This document shows positions 7,271-15,499 of a stretch of DNA of 32,355 nt, piece by piece. The stretch lies in contig JAGBKP010000156.1 in assembly GCA_017635875.1 (NCBI GenBank), forward strand, positions 1 through 32,355. The letters run 5' to 3'. The position numbers were made by a program, and so were the translations under genes. The stretch is from Selenomonadaceae bacterium (GTDB lineage Bacteria > Bacillota > Negativicutes > Selenomonadales > Selenomonadaceae). The notes under the pieces are model-generated. The model saw nothing but the letters and a program-made list of their open reading frames with translations. It searched no databases and had not been told where the DNA came from. Every line of letters starts with the position of its first letter. The first letter of the stretch is position 1.

Positions 7271-8362
7271 CTACTTATTTAAACTTCCTTCGACTTCTTT
7301 TAATATTGCCTCGTCGATCTCGCCAAACGGCTTATGTTCGGCTTTATGCTTGCGCAACACGATTTTTAACGCTTTAAGATAATCTATATTTTCCTCAAAC
7401 GATCTCAATATATTGAGGTCTTTTTGGATATTTGGCATATTCACCGCTTTTTCGTAAACGTCTATGGCGGCGTTATACTCGCCTTGCGCCTTGTGCACGT
7501 TGCCAAGGTCTATGAAGAGGAACGGCAAATACGGATCGTTTTCGTATTTTTCAATCGCGCCCTCGTAAACGTCAACCGCGTCAAGATATTTGCCCGAAAT
7601 CTTTGCGTCGTAGGCAAAGTCAAGAACCGCGTCAAGGTCTGCAAACTGCGATATGTCGATTTTTTCGCGCTTTGGCGGCTCTTTCTTTTTAAAGAACTTT
7701 TTGAAAACGCCTTCTTTTTTAGGCGGTTCTTCTTCCCCGCTCGTTTCAACCGCTTCTTCGCGAGAATCAGCATTTGCGCCGATATCGTCTACATCAACCG
7801 TACCGACAGCCGCTTCGTCAGTCTTCTCGGCGGGCGTTCCCTCGACAGTAGCGATTTCTTCATCGTCAAATTCGGTTTCTTTGGAAACCTCGGATTTCTT
7901 CCTAAATGTAAACGATGAAAATTTGTTAAAGAGTCTTTTGAAGATATTTTCTTTTGCGGGAGTTGCGTCTTCCGCTTCGCTTTCTAAAGCAAAGTCTTCA
8001 GTATCTTCTTCAATACCCTCTTCTTCGATAATATCTTCTTTAGTTTCGGCAATTTCTTCCGAAACTTCATCTTTTCTTCCTCTCCGTCTATTTTGAAGTT
8101 TCTTTATCTCGTATCTTGTGAGGACGTCGTTAATGAAGGTAACAAAAGCAGACGCCACAAGTACGACAAGAAGAATTTTAGCAACCGAAAGAGGAGATGT
8201 CACTTCTTTCATAGAGATGACTATGAGATTAACCGCAAGAGCAAGGACGGCAGATAAAAAGAGCGAAGTATAAAACAGGCGAAAGCCCATAGCGTTGGCG
8301 GCAAAGTGCACAATGAAAATCGTGCCCAAAAGTATCGCGCCCGTTAAAATAAAGAAGCTCAT
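7271..8362 (-). CDS. Membrane-anchored TPR protein with acidic linker
   Basis: A 363-aa protein. Three hydrophobic segments lie at about residues 1-25, 29-52 and 60-82, followed by a basic RYEIKKLQNRRRGRK stretch suggesting a cytoplasmic side. A long Glu/Asp-rich region (about 95-225) is interrupted by basic KRLFNKF/KKFFKKK patches. TPR-like helical repeats follow (YLDAVDVYEGAIEKYENDP and YNAAIDVYEKAVNMP). It probably acts as a membrane scaffold. The start is ATG 8362 with a weak GGTGAT site. It precedes the PRC-barrel gene in the same transcript. Confidence 0.75.
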   Translation of the reverse strand: MSFFILTGAILLGTIFIVHFAANAMGFRLFYTSLFLSAVLALAVNLIVISMKEVTSPLSVAKILLVVLVASAFVTFINDVLTRYEIKKLQNRRRGRKDEVSEEIAETKEDIIEEEGIEEDTEDFALESEAEDATPAKENIFKRLFNKFSSFTFRKKSEVSKETEFDDEEIATVEGTPAEKTDEAAVGTVDVDDIGANADSREEAVETSGEEEPPKKEGVFKKFFKKKEPPKREKIDISQFADLDAVLDFAYDAKISGKYLDAVDVYEGAIEKYENDPYLPFLFIDLGNVHKAQGEYNAAIDVYEKAVNMPNIQKDLNILRSFEENIDYLKALKIVLRKHKAEHKPFGEIDEAILKEVEGSLNK

Positions 8363-8405
8363 TCATCTATCACCATTATCACAGTCACAAGAAAATCCGA
8401 ATGCT

Positions 8406-8434
8406 ATTTTACTATAATAATCAAAAAAAATCAA
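8406..8434 (-). promoter_or_regulatory. Promoter of TPR/PRC unit
   Basis: Minus strand: TTGATT (8429-8434), 17-nt spacer, TAAAAT (8406-8411), about 44 nt before ATG 8362. Confidence 0.45.
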
Positions 8435-8528
8435 GAAAAAACAGCACAAATAAATATTAGCGTCATAAACCGTACATTTACTTAAGTATTTTTCAAAAAT
8501 CCTCGATAAAATATATGAGGTGAACGAA

Positions 8529-9212
8529 ATGAACAACAGCATATACATAGATTCCACACTTCGCTCTTTCTACGAGAAAAGCGACCGCACAAAAAAAACA
8601 GCTACGGGAAACAGCTACCTTGATATGCTACAATCGCTCGTCAATAAAACCGAAACCGCAGAAGAAAAAGCCGTCCAAGATATGAATATGGACGAATACA
8701 AATCTTATATAACGGGCGTTCTAAACAATTTGCCTATGCATTCAAGCCGAGAAAACTCCACAGCCGCCGTTATCATTTCAAACGCAGGCTGGAATCGAAT
8801 GAAAGAAGACCCCGCTTACGAATCCTTTGTTATAAACGAAGTAGCGGCGGATTTTCGCTCCGAAGATCCTTGGGAGAGTTTAGGCAGCAACAGTTGCACG
8901 GTTTACCGTTTTTCGGATAACGAAAACAGTTACCGAAAAGACGAATGGGGAAAGGATTTTCCGGGGGATATTAAAACATACTTGCAATACGAGCTTATGA
9001 ACATTGGAAAAAGCAAAAGTAATGGCAATTTCTTTATGAAAATCGCGCGAAAAAAGCTTCAACAAAACAACCAAAACTCGTTAAACGATTTAGCCTACAA
9101 TATCTCAACTCTGCAAAATTTGGAACTTTTAAACTCTAATAAAAATTCGCTCTTCTTAGCTAACGCCAAAAACGCTATGATGTTAATGAGCGCGTTAAAT
9201 AGCGTTATATGA
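8529..9212 (+). CDS. Conserved-looking protein of unknown function
   Basis: A 227-aa soluble, Asn/Ser-rich protein with no signal peptide or membrane helix. It has a short N-terminal amphipathic part, then MDEYKSYITGVLNNLPMH, followed by AAVIISNAGWNRMKEDPAY and a DPW/YRFSDNENSY segment. This order reminds me of a small Bacillota family of uncharacterised proteins (possibly the DUF6033 type), but I cannot confirm that. GAGGTG lies 6 nt before ATG 8529, which is why I prefer it to GTG 8520. It stands alone between two leftward operons. Repeat copy A begins 5 nt after its stop. Confidence 0.65.
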   Translation: MNNSIYIDSTLRSFYEKSDRTKKTATGNSYLDMLQSLVNKTETAEEKAVQDMNMDEYKSYITGVLNNLPMHSSRENSTAAVIISNAGWNRMKEDPAYESFVINEVAADFRSEDPWESLGSNSCTVYRFSDNENSYRKDEWGKDFPGDIKTYLQYELMNIGKSKSNGNFFMKIARKKLQQNNQNSLNDLAYNISTLQNLELLNSNKNSLFLANAKNAMMLMSALNSVI

Positions 9213-9216
9213 TTGT

Positions 9217-9306
9217 TTACTTTCTTTTTTTCTCTCTTTCTTTTATAAAAGAAAGAGAGAAAAAAAGAAAGTAACAAAGAAAAAAAGAGAGAAAGAAAAT
9301 TTTATC
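9217..9306 (+). repeat. Triplex-type repeat, copy A
   Basis: Y1 (9217-9245) and R2 (9246-9274) form a perfect 58-bp palindrome with no loop. R3 (9275-9299) mirrors R2: GAGAGAAAAAAAGAAA in R2 reads AAAGAAAAAAAGAGAG in R3. An A/T tail (TTTATC) closes the unit. Copy I faces it tail-to-tail. Confidence 0.9.
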
Positions 9307-9340
9307 AAACTATATTGATTAGTTTTTCTTCATTATTTTT

Positions 9341-9433
9341 ATATTAAAATTCTTTTTCTTTCTTTTGGTACTTTTCTTTCTTTTTCTTACCTATCCCCCC
9401 TTTACGGGGGATAAGAAAAAGAAAGAAAAGTAC
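9341..9433 (-). repeat. Triplex-type repeat, copy I (GTAC-ended variant)
   Basis: The hairpin at 9368-9433 has GTAC ends, about 20 bp of Y/R arm and an apical C6/G5 block. A pyrimidine arm (9350-9367) mirrors the hairpin's left arm. It is an inverted-orientation variant sharing its outer sequence (ATATTAAAATTC) with copy J. Confidence 0.85.
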
Positions 9434-9440
9434 GGTTTAA

Positions 9441-9480
9441 AAAAAAATCCCGATCGGACTATTCCGATTGGGATTTTTTT
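9441..9480. terminator. Terminator of infC-rpmI-rplT
   Basis: 18-nt arms (9441-9458 and 9463-9480) with one non-matching position have an A7 start and a T7 end. It lies just past the rplT stop (9482) and is flanked on the other side by repeat copy I. Confidence 0.85.
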
Positions 9481-9481
9481 A

Positions 9482-9838
9482 TTATTTCAAATTATCCTGC
9501 GCGACTTTTACAAGTTCGGCGAAGGCTTTTTCGTCGCTAATCGCCAAATCCGCAAGCATTTTGCGGTTTACTTCTACGTTCGCTTTGGTAAGCCCCGCTA
9601 TAAAACGGCTGTAGCTGATGCCGTTTTGGCGAGCCGCCGCGTTTATGCGCGCAATCCAAAGGCGACGGAATTCGCCCTTTTTGCGTCTGCGGTCGCGACG
9701 CGCGTAATAAAGAGCCTTCATTACCGTTTCGTTGGCTTTTTTAAACTGCTTGCTCTTTGCGCCGCGATAGCCTTTAGCAAGTTTTAATATCTTTTTATGA
9801 CGGCGATGCGCCGTAACGCCGCTTTTTACTCTTGGCAT
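9482..9838 (-). CDS. rplT: 50S ribosomal protein L20
   Basis: A 118-aa basic protein of normal family length. It begins [20 protein letters not shown] and carries the conserved [22 protein letters not shown] block that contacts 23S rRNA. L20 is an early 50S assembly protein and, in many Bacillota, the repressor of its own operon. AGGAGG lies 8 nt before the start. It is the last gene of infC-rpmI-rplT and is followed by a terminator. Confidence 0.98.
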   Translation of the reverse strand: MPRVKSGVTAHRRHKKILKLAKGYRGAKSKQFKKANETVMKALYYARRDRRRKKGEFRRLWIARINAAARQNGISYSRFIAGLTKANVEVNRKMLADLAISDEKAFAELVKVAQDNLK

Positions 9839-9856
9839 TTTAAATTCCTCCTTGTC

Positions 9857-10054
9857 TTACGCATAGGGGAGCATACGCTTTACGCGCTCGTACTCCGCCG
9901 CGTTTACCATTGCGGCTTTACGCAAATTTCTTTTTCTCTTTTGGGTTTTCTTCTCTAAAATATGGCTCTTATAAGCCTTGTTTCTTTTAAATTCGCCGCT
10001 TCCCGTTTTAGTGAAGCGTTTTGCCGCCGCTCTGCGCGTTTTAATTTTCGGCAT
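9857..10054 (-). CDS. rpmI: 50S ribosomal protein L35
   Basis: A 65-aa protein beginning [20 protein letters not shown] with a lysine/arginine-rich RNA-binding body, typical of L35. Its start lies inside the last codons of infC (14-nt overlap), and its GGAGGAG site sits in the infC coding region, so translation is likely coupled. rplT follows after an 18-nt gap. Confidence 0.98.
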   Translation of the reverse strand: MPKIKTRRAAAKRFTKTGSGEFKRNKAYKSHILEKKTQKRKRNLRKAAMVNAAEYERVKRMLPYA

Positions 10055-10619
10055 CCGAATCTCCTCCTTTTTCTTCCGTTGGCGCGGGTTTCGCTTTAGC
10101 CGCTTTCTGCGATTTCGGCGAAACCACCATTGTCATATTTTTTCCTTCAAGTTTCGCGGTGCGTTCAACTAAAACCGTATCGCCAAGTTTTTCAACGGCG
10201 CGGTCCAAGAGTTCATTCCCAAGTTCGGGATGCGAAAGCTCTCTGCCGCGAAACATTATGGTGATTTTAACTTTGTTGCCTTCGCCGATGAATTTTGCAG
10301 CGTTCTTTAACTTCACGTCAAAATCGTGCTGTTCAATGTTCGGGCGAAGTTTTACCTCTTTTATGGTAACGACTTTTTGTTTTTTCTTCGCTTCTTTTTC
10401 GCGTTTTTGCTGCTCGTAGCGATATTTGCCGAAATCCATAATGCGGCACACGGGCGGGCGCGCTTTAGGCGCGACTTCCACCAAGTCCAAGTGCCTTTCT
10501 TCGGCGAGACGAAGCGCGTCTCTTGTTGCCATAATGCCGAGCTGTTCGCCGTTCGCGTCGGTAACGCGCACCTCTTTAATGCGAATTTCCTCGTTTATTC
10601 GCAAAGATTCTTTACTGAT
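10041..10619 (-). CDS. infC: Translation initiation factor IF-3, ATC start
   Basis: A 192-aa IF3, which binds the 30S subunit, blocks premature 50S joining and checks the start codon. The N-terminal domain has [20 protein letters not shown], followed by the [20 protein letters not shown] linker and a C-terminal domain with [14 protein letters not shown]. The family start block ([12 protein letters not shown]) is encoded from an ATC codon at 10619. GGGAGGTG lies 7 nt upstream, while the first ATG/GTG/TTG codon in frame (TTG 10604) has no properly spaced site. Non-AUG infC starts are known to give autoregulation, because IF3 discriminates against them. A leader with an attenuator precedes the gene. 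Confidence 0.93.
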   Translation of the reverse strand: MSKESLRINEEIRIKEVRVTDANGEQLGIMATRDALRLAEERHLDLVEVAPKARPPVCRIMDFGKYRYEQQKREKEAKKKQKVVTIKEVKLRPNIEQHDFDVKLKNAAKFIGEGNKVKITIMFRGRELSHPELGNELLDRAVEKLGDTVLVERTAKLEGKNMTMVVSPKSQKAAKAKPAPTEEKGGDSDAEN

Positions 10620-10745
10620 ACTTAAACACCTCCCAAAAAAATATCAAACAAAAAAGGCGGCAAAAAGCCGCCTTAAAACTTTAAACCGCTAACCCGCTCG
10701 ACCGTTGTCGGCAGGTGAGAAGCGACGGCTTCTTCTTCATTCATA
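10620..10745 (-). promoter_or_regulatory. infC leader with intrinsic attenuator (L20-type candidate)
   Basis: The transcript from the promoter at 10752-10780 would begin near 10745. Downstream is a small GAAGC-CGUC-GCUUC hairpin. Next comes a longer stem, ACCUGC-CGAC closed by AACG and pairing with GUCG-A-GCGGGU. Then an 8-bp terminator stem (10654-10661 with 10667-10674) with a T run ends just before the infC ribosome-binding site. This is the layout of ribosomal-protein leaders that act by premature termination. Assigning L20 as effector is by analogy with Bacillus. Confidence 0.7.
10673..10744 (-). other. Possible 23-codon leader ORF (doubtful)
   Basis: An ATG frame with 23 sense codons (start MNEEEAVASHL, stop overlapping the attenuator stem) begins almost exactly at the predicted transcription start. 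It has no ribosome-binding site, so it would have to be translated leaderless. It may be only leader RNA. Confidence 0.25.
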
Positions 10746-10751
10746 AAAGGG

Positions 10752-10780
10752 AGTTTAACATAAATTTTTTAACTTGTCAA
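10752..10780 (-). promoter_or_regulatory. infC operon promoter
   Basis: Minus strand: perfect TTGACA (10775-10780), 17-nt spacer, TAAACT (10752-10757). It starts 5 nt past the ACT gene stop and feeds the infC leader. Confidence 0.75.
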
Positions 10781-10784
10781 ATGC

Positions 10785-11054
10785 TTATACGTTATGCATA
10801 ACGTTAAAAATATCCTCGTGTTGGGCTTTTATATCGACGTTTATCTTTTCGCCCTCTTCTTTTAGGACTTTTTGAAGATCTATAAGTTTCATTTTGCTTT
10901 CGCTTATTTCCGCGATTAAAAGCATCGTGAAAAAACCTTCCATAATGCTTTGGTTTATGCTTAAAATATTTACGTTGTTGTCCGCCAAAACCTTCGTCAC
11001 CCGCGCGATAATGCCGACGCGGTCTTTGCCCACTACTGTGACAACAAGTTTCAT
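10785..11054 (-). CDS. ACT-domain protein (UPF0237-like)
   Basis: An 89-aa stand-alone ACT domain with a beta-alpha-beta start (MKLVVTVVGKDRVGIIARVT) and a ligand-loop GKDRVGI motif, close to the GcvR/UPF0237 type. Such proteins sense amino acids or related ligands. In many Bacillota the partner is a UPF0210 (PFL) gene, which is absent here. It lies 8 nt after zapA and is the last gene of pheS-pheT-zapA-ACT. Confidence 0.88.
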   Translation of the reverse strand: MKLVVTVVGKDRVGIIARVTKVLADNNVNILSINQSIMEGFFTMLLIAEISESKMKLIDLQKVLKEEGEKINVDIKAQHEDIFNVMHNV

Positions 11055-11062
11055 ACTCTCAC

Positions 11063-11326
11063 CTACTTTTCGTCGATTAACTGCATAAGTTCGTCGTAGT
11101 CTTTTTTCAGCTTCATATATTCGTCCGCGATTTCAAGAGCGGCTATGACGGCGATTCTCGTGCCGGAGAAACTCCCCGTGTTCGTCGCCGCCATTTGCAT
11201 CTTGTCGTCAACCATCTTGGCGAGACTTTTTACGTATTCTTCGCCGTCGGTGGTGCGCAGCGGATATGTTACGCCGTATATTTCGACTTCGACTCGCTTT
11301 GGCTCTTTTGTTTCTTTTTTTGCCAT
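11063..11326 (-). CDS. zapA: Cell division protein ZapA
   Basis: An 87-aa protein with the ZapA N-terminal strand region (RVEVEIYGVTYPLRT), then EEYVKSLAKMVDDKM and a C-terminal coiled coil (ALEIADEYMKLKKDYDELM). ZapA cross-links FtsZ protofilaments at the division ring. It starts 4 nt after the pheT stop; pheT-zapA linkage is usual in Bacillota. Confidence 0.92.
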   Translation of the reverse strand: MAKKETKEPKRVEVEIYGVTYPLRTTDGEEYVKSLAKMVDDKMQMAATNTGSFSGTRIAVIAALEIADEYMKLKKDYDELMQLIDEK

Positions 11327-11330
11327 AGTT

Positions 11331-13763
11331 TTAACCTCTGAGTTCCGCCTTGAATTTTGTCTTAACCGCCGATAGTATATTGTTAAACGCCTCGTCCGCC
11401 TCCGCGTCCGTTAAAGTCTTGTCGTCCGCCAAAAATTCCATCGTAAAGGCGAGGCTTTTTTTGCCCGTTTCTATCTGCTTGCCCTCGTATACGTCAAAGA
11501 GCGCGACGGAATTGAAATATTTGCCGCCGCTTTTTTCTATGACGGACGCGATTTCTCCCGCCGCCGTGTCGGTCGGCACAAGCACGGCTAAATCGCGGGT
11601 AATGGCGGGATATTTAGGAAGTTCCTTATATTTGTAATTGTTTTTCGCGTATTTCATCAAAACGGCAATATCCGCTTCAAATACGAATACGCTGTGTTTT
11701 GCGCCGAAATTTTCCGCGACAGTCGGGTGAATTTCGCCGAAAGTGATTATCTCTTCGCGACCCTTTTTAAATACGGCGGATTTTCCGGGATGAAGCATAA
11801 AATGATCCGCTCTTTCGACCGTATAGCCGCTAATCCCTATGAGAGCGAGCATTTGCTCCACTACGCCTTTTACGTCGTAAAAATCATAATCGCGCGGTTT
11901 TTCCGCCCAAGAGACGTCGCCGTTTTTGCCTGTGAAAAGCCCCGCGAGCATTTCTTTTTCCGTGGGAATTTCCGTTACGGGCTGATTTTTCGGGAAAAAC
12001 ACCGGCGCAATTTCAAAGATGGCAAAATTTTCGTTTTTGCGGGAAAAATTCCGCTCCGCTACTTCCATAGCGTTTGTTAAAAGCGTCGTGCGGACGAGAG
12101 GATAATCCTCCGTCAAGGGGTTCATTATCTTCACGGCGTTTCTAAGTTCGCTGTCCTTTGGAACGCGGATTTTGTCAAGCAGAGTTTCGTTCGTGAAACT
12201 GAATGAAAGCGTCTCCGTCATTCCAAGGTTTACGAGGATTTTTCTTAAATTATCTATAAACTCCTGCTTTTCGCTCTGTACGCCCTTTATCACCGCGCCT
12301 TTCGGCATAGTTGACGCGATGTTTTCGAAACCGTAAATTCTTGCGATTTCTTCGGAAATATCTTCCGTAAGCGTCACGTCTTTTCGCCAAGACGGCACGA
12401 CGGCGATATAATATTCGTCGTAAGGGGAAATGGAAAACCCGAGAGCCGTTAAAATCTCGACCATTTTTTCTGCGGATATATTTGTCCCCAAGCGGGCGTT
12501 TATATCGCTGACTTTAAAAGCTACTTCGCGTTCGTCTTTTTCGATGGGATAAACGTCTACAACGCCTTTTGCTACTTTGCACGCGCCCATATTCTCTAAA
12601 AGCTCTGCCGCGCGGTCAAGCGCGCGAATAGTTCCCGTCTCGTCGATGCCGCGCTCGAATCTTCCGCTCGCTTCCGTATGCAGTCCGCAAGCTCTCGCCG
12701 TGCGGCGTATGCTTGCGCCGTTAAACACCGCCGCTTCAAGTATGATGCTTGTTGTTTTTTCCGTGACTTCGCTTTCAAAACCGCCCATAACGCCCGCAAG
12801 TCCCGCGGCTTTTTTCGCGTCGGCTATCACAAGTTCGCCGCCTTTTGCAAGCCGCGACGAATCGTCCAAAGTATGCAAATTTTCGCCTTCGACGCTCTTT
12901 CTCGCGGTTAAGCTATGCCCCTCGACTTCGTCGTAATCATAAGCGTGCATAGGTTGACCGAGTTCCACCATAACGAAGTTGGTAACGTCCACCACGTTGT
13001 TTATGGAGCGAATTCCCGCGCCCGCCAAGCGTTCCTGCATCCAATGAGGCGACGGCGCGATTTTGACATCGCGAAGCACGCGCGCCGAAAAACGCGAGCA
13101 CAAATCAGTCGCGTCTATGCCGATTTTTACCAAATCCTCCGCTTTTTCCTCCGATTCTTCTTTGCAGGAAATTTCGGGGAAATGCGGCTTGTTTCCGGTT
13201 AAAACGGCAATTTCTCTCACAATGCCAAAGACGCTGAAACAATCCGCGCGATTAGCCGTAAGTTCAAACTCCAATATAACGTCGTCCATACCCAAAACTT
13301 TGGCGGCGTTTTCTCCTATCGGCGTATTTTCGGGCAAAATATAAATGCCGTCAAGTTCTTCTGCCGTCATCTTTGAAGTATCGAGATTTATTTCTCCCGC
13401 GGAGCAGAGCATACCAAGCGACTCTACGCCTCTTAACTTGCCCTTTTTTATCTTCTGTCCGTTCGGAAGCTTTGCGCCCACAAGCGCGACGGGGACGATT
13501 TGACCCGCTTTCACGTTTTGCGCGCCCGTAACTATCTGCAAGAGTTCGCCTTTGCCTACGTTCACTTTACAGATGTTCAAATGGTCGGAATCGGGGTGCT
13601 TTTCAACGCTTTCAAGTTTCCCCGTCACCACGTTTTCAAAGCCTTCGCCCATATCGACGACGCGCTCCACCGGCACTCCCGCCATAGTGAGTTTGTCGGC
13701 TAAAACCTCCGCCGAACAGTCAAAATCTATATAATCTTTAAGCCATTTTATTGATACCTGCAT
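11331..13763 (-). CDS. pheT: Phenylalanyl-tRNA synthetase beta subunit
   Basis: An 810-aa beta subunit of the (alpha-beta)2 synthetase that charges tRNA-Phe. It has the N-terminal MQVSIKWLKDYIDFD, an OB-fold tRNA-binding domain (about 40-150, with HPDSDHLNICKVNVG), and B3/B4 editing-domain blocks (NNVVDVTNFVMVELGQPMHAYD). A B5 domain, a class II-like core with EIARIYGFENI, and the C-terminal anticodon-binding FDX-ACB domain (KYPAITRDLAVLVP) follow. The length is normal. AGGGGAAAG precedes ATG 13763, 13 nt after the pheS stop. Confidence 0.97.
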   Translation of the reverse strand: MQVSIKWLKDYIDFDCSAEVLADKLTMAGVPVERVVDMGEGFENVVTGKLESVEKHPDSDHLNICKVNVGKGELLQIVTGAQNVKAGQIVPVALVGAKLPNGQKIKKGKLRGVESLGMLCSAGEINLDTSKMTAEELDGIYILPENTPIGENAAKVLGMDDVILEFELTANRADCFSVFGIVREIAVLTGNKPHFPEISCKEESEEKAEDLVKIGIDATDLCSRFSARVLRDVKIAPSPHWMQERLAGAGIRSINNVVDVTNFVMVELGQPMHAYDYDEVEGHSLTARKSVEGENLHTLDDSSRLAKGGELVIADAKKAAGLAGVMGGFESEVTEKTTSIILEAAVFNGASIRRTARACGLHTEASGRFERGIDETGTIRALDRAAELLENMGACKVAKGVVDVYPIEKDEREVAFKVSDINARLGTNISAEKMVEILTALGFSISPYDEYYIAVVPSWRKDVTLTEDISEEIARIYGFENIASTMPKGAVIKGVQSEKQEFIDNLRKILVNLGMTETLSFSFTNETLLDKIRVPKDSELRNAVKIMNPLTEDYPLVRTTLLTNAMEVAERNFSRKNENFAIFEIAPVFFPKNQPVTEIPTEKEMLAGLFTGKNGDVSWAEKPRDYDFYDVKGVVEQMLALIGISGYTVERADHFMLHPGKSAVFKKGREEIITFGEIHPTVAENFGAKHSVFVFEADIAVLMKYAKNNYKYKELPKYPAITRDLAVLVPTDTAAGEIASVIEKSGGKYFNSVALFDVYEGKQIETGKKSLAFTMEFLADDKTLTDAEADEAFNNILSAVKTKFKAELRG

Positions 13764-13776
13764 AATCTTTCCCCTA

Positions 13777-14802
13777 TCAAAATGCGTTTAAAAATCTTAC
13801 GTCGTTATCATAGAAAAGTCTTAAATCGTCTATGCCGTATTTTAGCATCGCTATGCGTTCTACGCCTAAACCGAACGCAAAGCCCGAAACTTTTTTATAG
13901 TTGTAGCCGTTCATTTCCAAAACTTTCGGATGCACCATACCCGCGCCTAAAATTTCAAGGTAGCCCGTGCCTTTGCACACTCTGCAACCCTTGCCGCCGC
14001 ACATAACGCAAGAGATGTCGACTTCGGTCGAAGGCTCGGTAAACGGAAAGAAACTCGGGCGGAAACGCACGCCGACTTTTTTCTCGAAAATTTCCGACAG
14101 CGCAACTTCAAGCGTACCTTTTAAATCCGCAAAAGTTATGCCCTTATCTATAACAAGCCCTTCAACCTGCGTAAACATAGGGCTATGCGTCGCGTCGTAG
14201 TCGTCGCGGCGATAAACGCGTCCGGGAGCAATCATACGGATAGGCTCGTTGTTCTTATGCGCCTTCATAGTCCTTGCCTGCACGGGCGAAGTTTGCGTAC
14301 GCATTAAAATCTCGTCCGTGATGTAGAAAGAATCCTGCATATCCCGCGCGGGGTGGTCTTTCGGCAAATTCAAAAGCTCGAAGTTGAAATAATCTTCTTC
14401 GATTTCAGGACCTTCTTCAACGGAAAATCCCATATTCATAAATATTTTCTTTATATGGTTAAGCGTCAGGGTTATGGGGTGAAAATGCCCGACTTTAGGC
14501 GCTCTCCCGGGAAGGGTTATGTCGATTTTTTCGTTTTGCAGCCTATCCTCAAGAGCGGACTCTTTTAACGCGGCGTTTTTCACTTGAATTTCGTTTTCGA
14601 TAACGGCTCTCGCGTCGTTTACGAACTTACCGATTTTAGGCTTATCCTCCGCCGAAACGTCCTTCATACCGCGAAGAATTGCCGTAAGCTCGCCTTTTTT
14701 GCCTAAATATTTTACCCTTATTTCGTCTAAAGCTTGAAGATTAGCCGCATTTTTAACAGCTTCTACCGCGGCGGCTTCTATATTTTTAATCTTTTCTTCC
14801 AT
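13777..14802 (-). CDS. pheS: Phenylalanyl-tRNA synthetase alpha subunit
   Basis: A 341-aa catalytic alpha subunit. It has an N-terminal coiled coil (about 1-85) and class II motifs: motif 2 in [18 protein letters not shown], then [17 protein letters not shown] and motif 3 [19 protein letters not shown] Cys cluster, [16 protein letters not shown], is common in Bacillota PheS. AAGGAG precedes ATG 14802. Repeat copy B lies 28 nt upstream, with a possible promoter beyond it. I see no T-box. Confidence 0.97.
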   Translation of the reverse strand: MEEKIKNIEAAAVEAVKNAANLQALDEIRVKYLGKKGELTAILRGMKDVSAEDKPKIGKFVNDARAVIENEIQVKNAALKESALEDRLQNEKIDITLPGRAPKVGHFHPITLTLNHIKKIFMNMGFSVEEGPEIEEDYFNFELLNLPKDHPARDMQDSFYITDEILMRTQTSPVQARTMKAHKNNEPIRMIAPGRVYRRDDYDATHSPMFTQVEGLVIDKGITFADLKGTLEVALSEIFEKKVGVRFRPSFFPFTEPSTEVDISCVMCGGKGCRVCKGTGYLEILGAGMVHPKVLEMNGYNYKKVSGFAFGLGVERIAMLKYGIDDLRLFYDNDVRFLNAF

Positions 14803-14829
14803 TAAAATTCTCCTTATATCACTGTTAAT

Positions 14830-14916
14830 TTACTTTCTTTCTTTTCTCTCTTTTTTGAAAAAAAGAGAGAAAAGAAAGAAAGTAACAAAGAAAGAAAAGA
14901 GAGAAAAAACTTTACT
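14830..14916 (+). repeat. Triplex-type repeat, copy B
   Basis: A perfect 27-bp stem (14830-14856 with 14859-14885) has a GA loop. R3 (14886-14909) mirrors R2: GAGAGAAAAGAAAG becomes GAAAGAAAAGAGAG. The tail is CTTTACT. The palindromic end lies 28 nt upstream of the pheS start. Confidence 0.9.
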
Positions 14917-14939
14917 AAAAAAGAAAAGAATAGAAAATG

Positions 14940-14966
14940 ATTATATTAACATCATCAACCTAACAA
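14940..14966 (-). promoter_or_regulatory. Candidate pheS promoter beyond repeat B
   Basis: Minus strand: TATAAT (14940-14945) with TTGTTA (14961-14966), 15-nt spacer, overlapping the 3' end of the DUF4870 gene. Its transcript would carry all of repeat B in the pheS 5' UTR. Confidence 0.4.
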
Positions 14967-15287
14967 CGGATAATGATAACTTTCGCCGTTGAGTGCTTTC
15001 CACGCGCCTATAAACGAGCAGACAAACCAAGCTATTGCAAGAACTATCCCTACCGGCGCAAGCAAAAGTCCAACAAGTATAAAAGCGAGCGCGCCGATTA
15101 TCGCGCCGACAATGCCGCAAATGGCTTGCGCGAGAAGGGCTTGTTTGGCGTGATTTGCCACAAAATCGTCTTTTTTATCGAAATATAAGTAGATGAAAAG
15201 TGGGACTAAAACATAACCGACGCCGAAAAAGAGATAACTTATATGAGCGGCTATCGCGAGTGTTTTCTGTTTGCCGTCTATTTCCAT
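14955..15287 (-). CDS. DUF4870/Tic20-like small membrane protein
   Basis: A 110-aa protein with membrane segments at about 10-32, 50-72 and 76-97. It has the family signature of a short N-terminal hydrophobic hairpin, then KKDDFVANHAKQALLAQ in the connecting loop and a final GESYHYPLLG. AAGGAGC precedes ATG 15287. Its function is not known. It transcribes toward pheS and diverges from the orphan at 15500. Confidence 0.85.
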   Translation of the reverse strand: MEIDGKQKTLAIAAHISYLFFGVGYVLVPLFIYLYFDKKDDFVANHAKQALLAQAICGIVGAIIGALAFILVGLLLAPVGIVLAIAWFVCSFIGAWKALNGESYHYPLLG

Positions 15288-15499
15288 AACAATGCTCCTT
15301 TTTGAAACGATGAATTCATACCTTGAAACTATTCGACAGAATTTTTTGTTTTCCTCTATTTAAAAATTTATTTCTAAAATTTATCTGAAAAAATATTCGG
15401 CAAACTCAAAAAATAAAAAAAGCGTGGAAGGAAAAAGAAAAAGCGTGTAGAATAAACCTATTAAGAGAGTTTTTCATATATTAGAAAGGAATGACGCCT

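Noticed and set aside
9217-9274. Repeat palindromes as ordinary intrinsic terminators
   Set aside because: No T run follows the stem in the repeat orientation. In copy D (MCP) and copy I (rplT) a separate canonical terminator lies beside the repeat.
9095-9277. Small ORFs reading through the Y/R repeats (S/F/K-rich peptides)
   Set aside because: The same peptide pattern (LLSFFLSFF-KRKREKKK) appears at several repeats and is a by-product of the purine/pyrimidine arms.
9217-9433. CRISPR-like array in the repeated A/I region
   Set aside because: There are no regularly spaced identical repeats with unique spacers and no cas genes; the structure is palindrome plus mirror.
14803-14954. T-box riboswitch upstream of pheS
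   Set aside because: The spacer is about 150 nt, lacks the conserved T-box sequence and a terminator/antiterminator pair, and is mostly repeat B.
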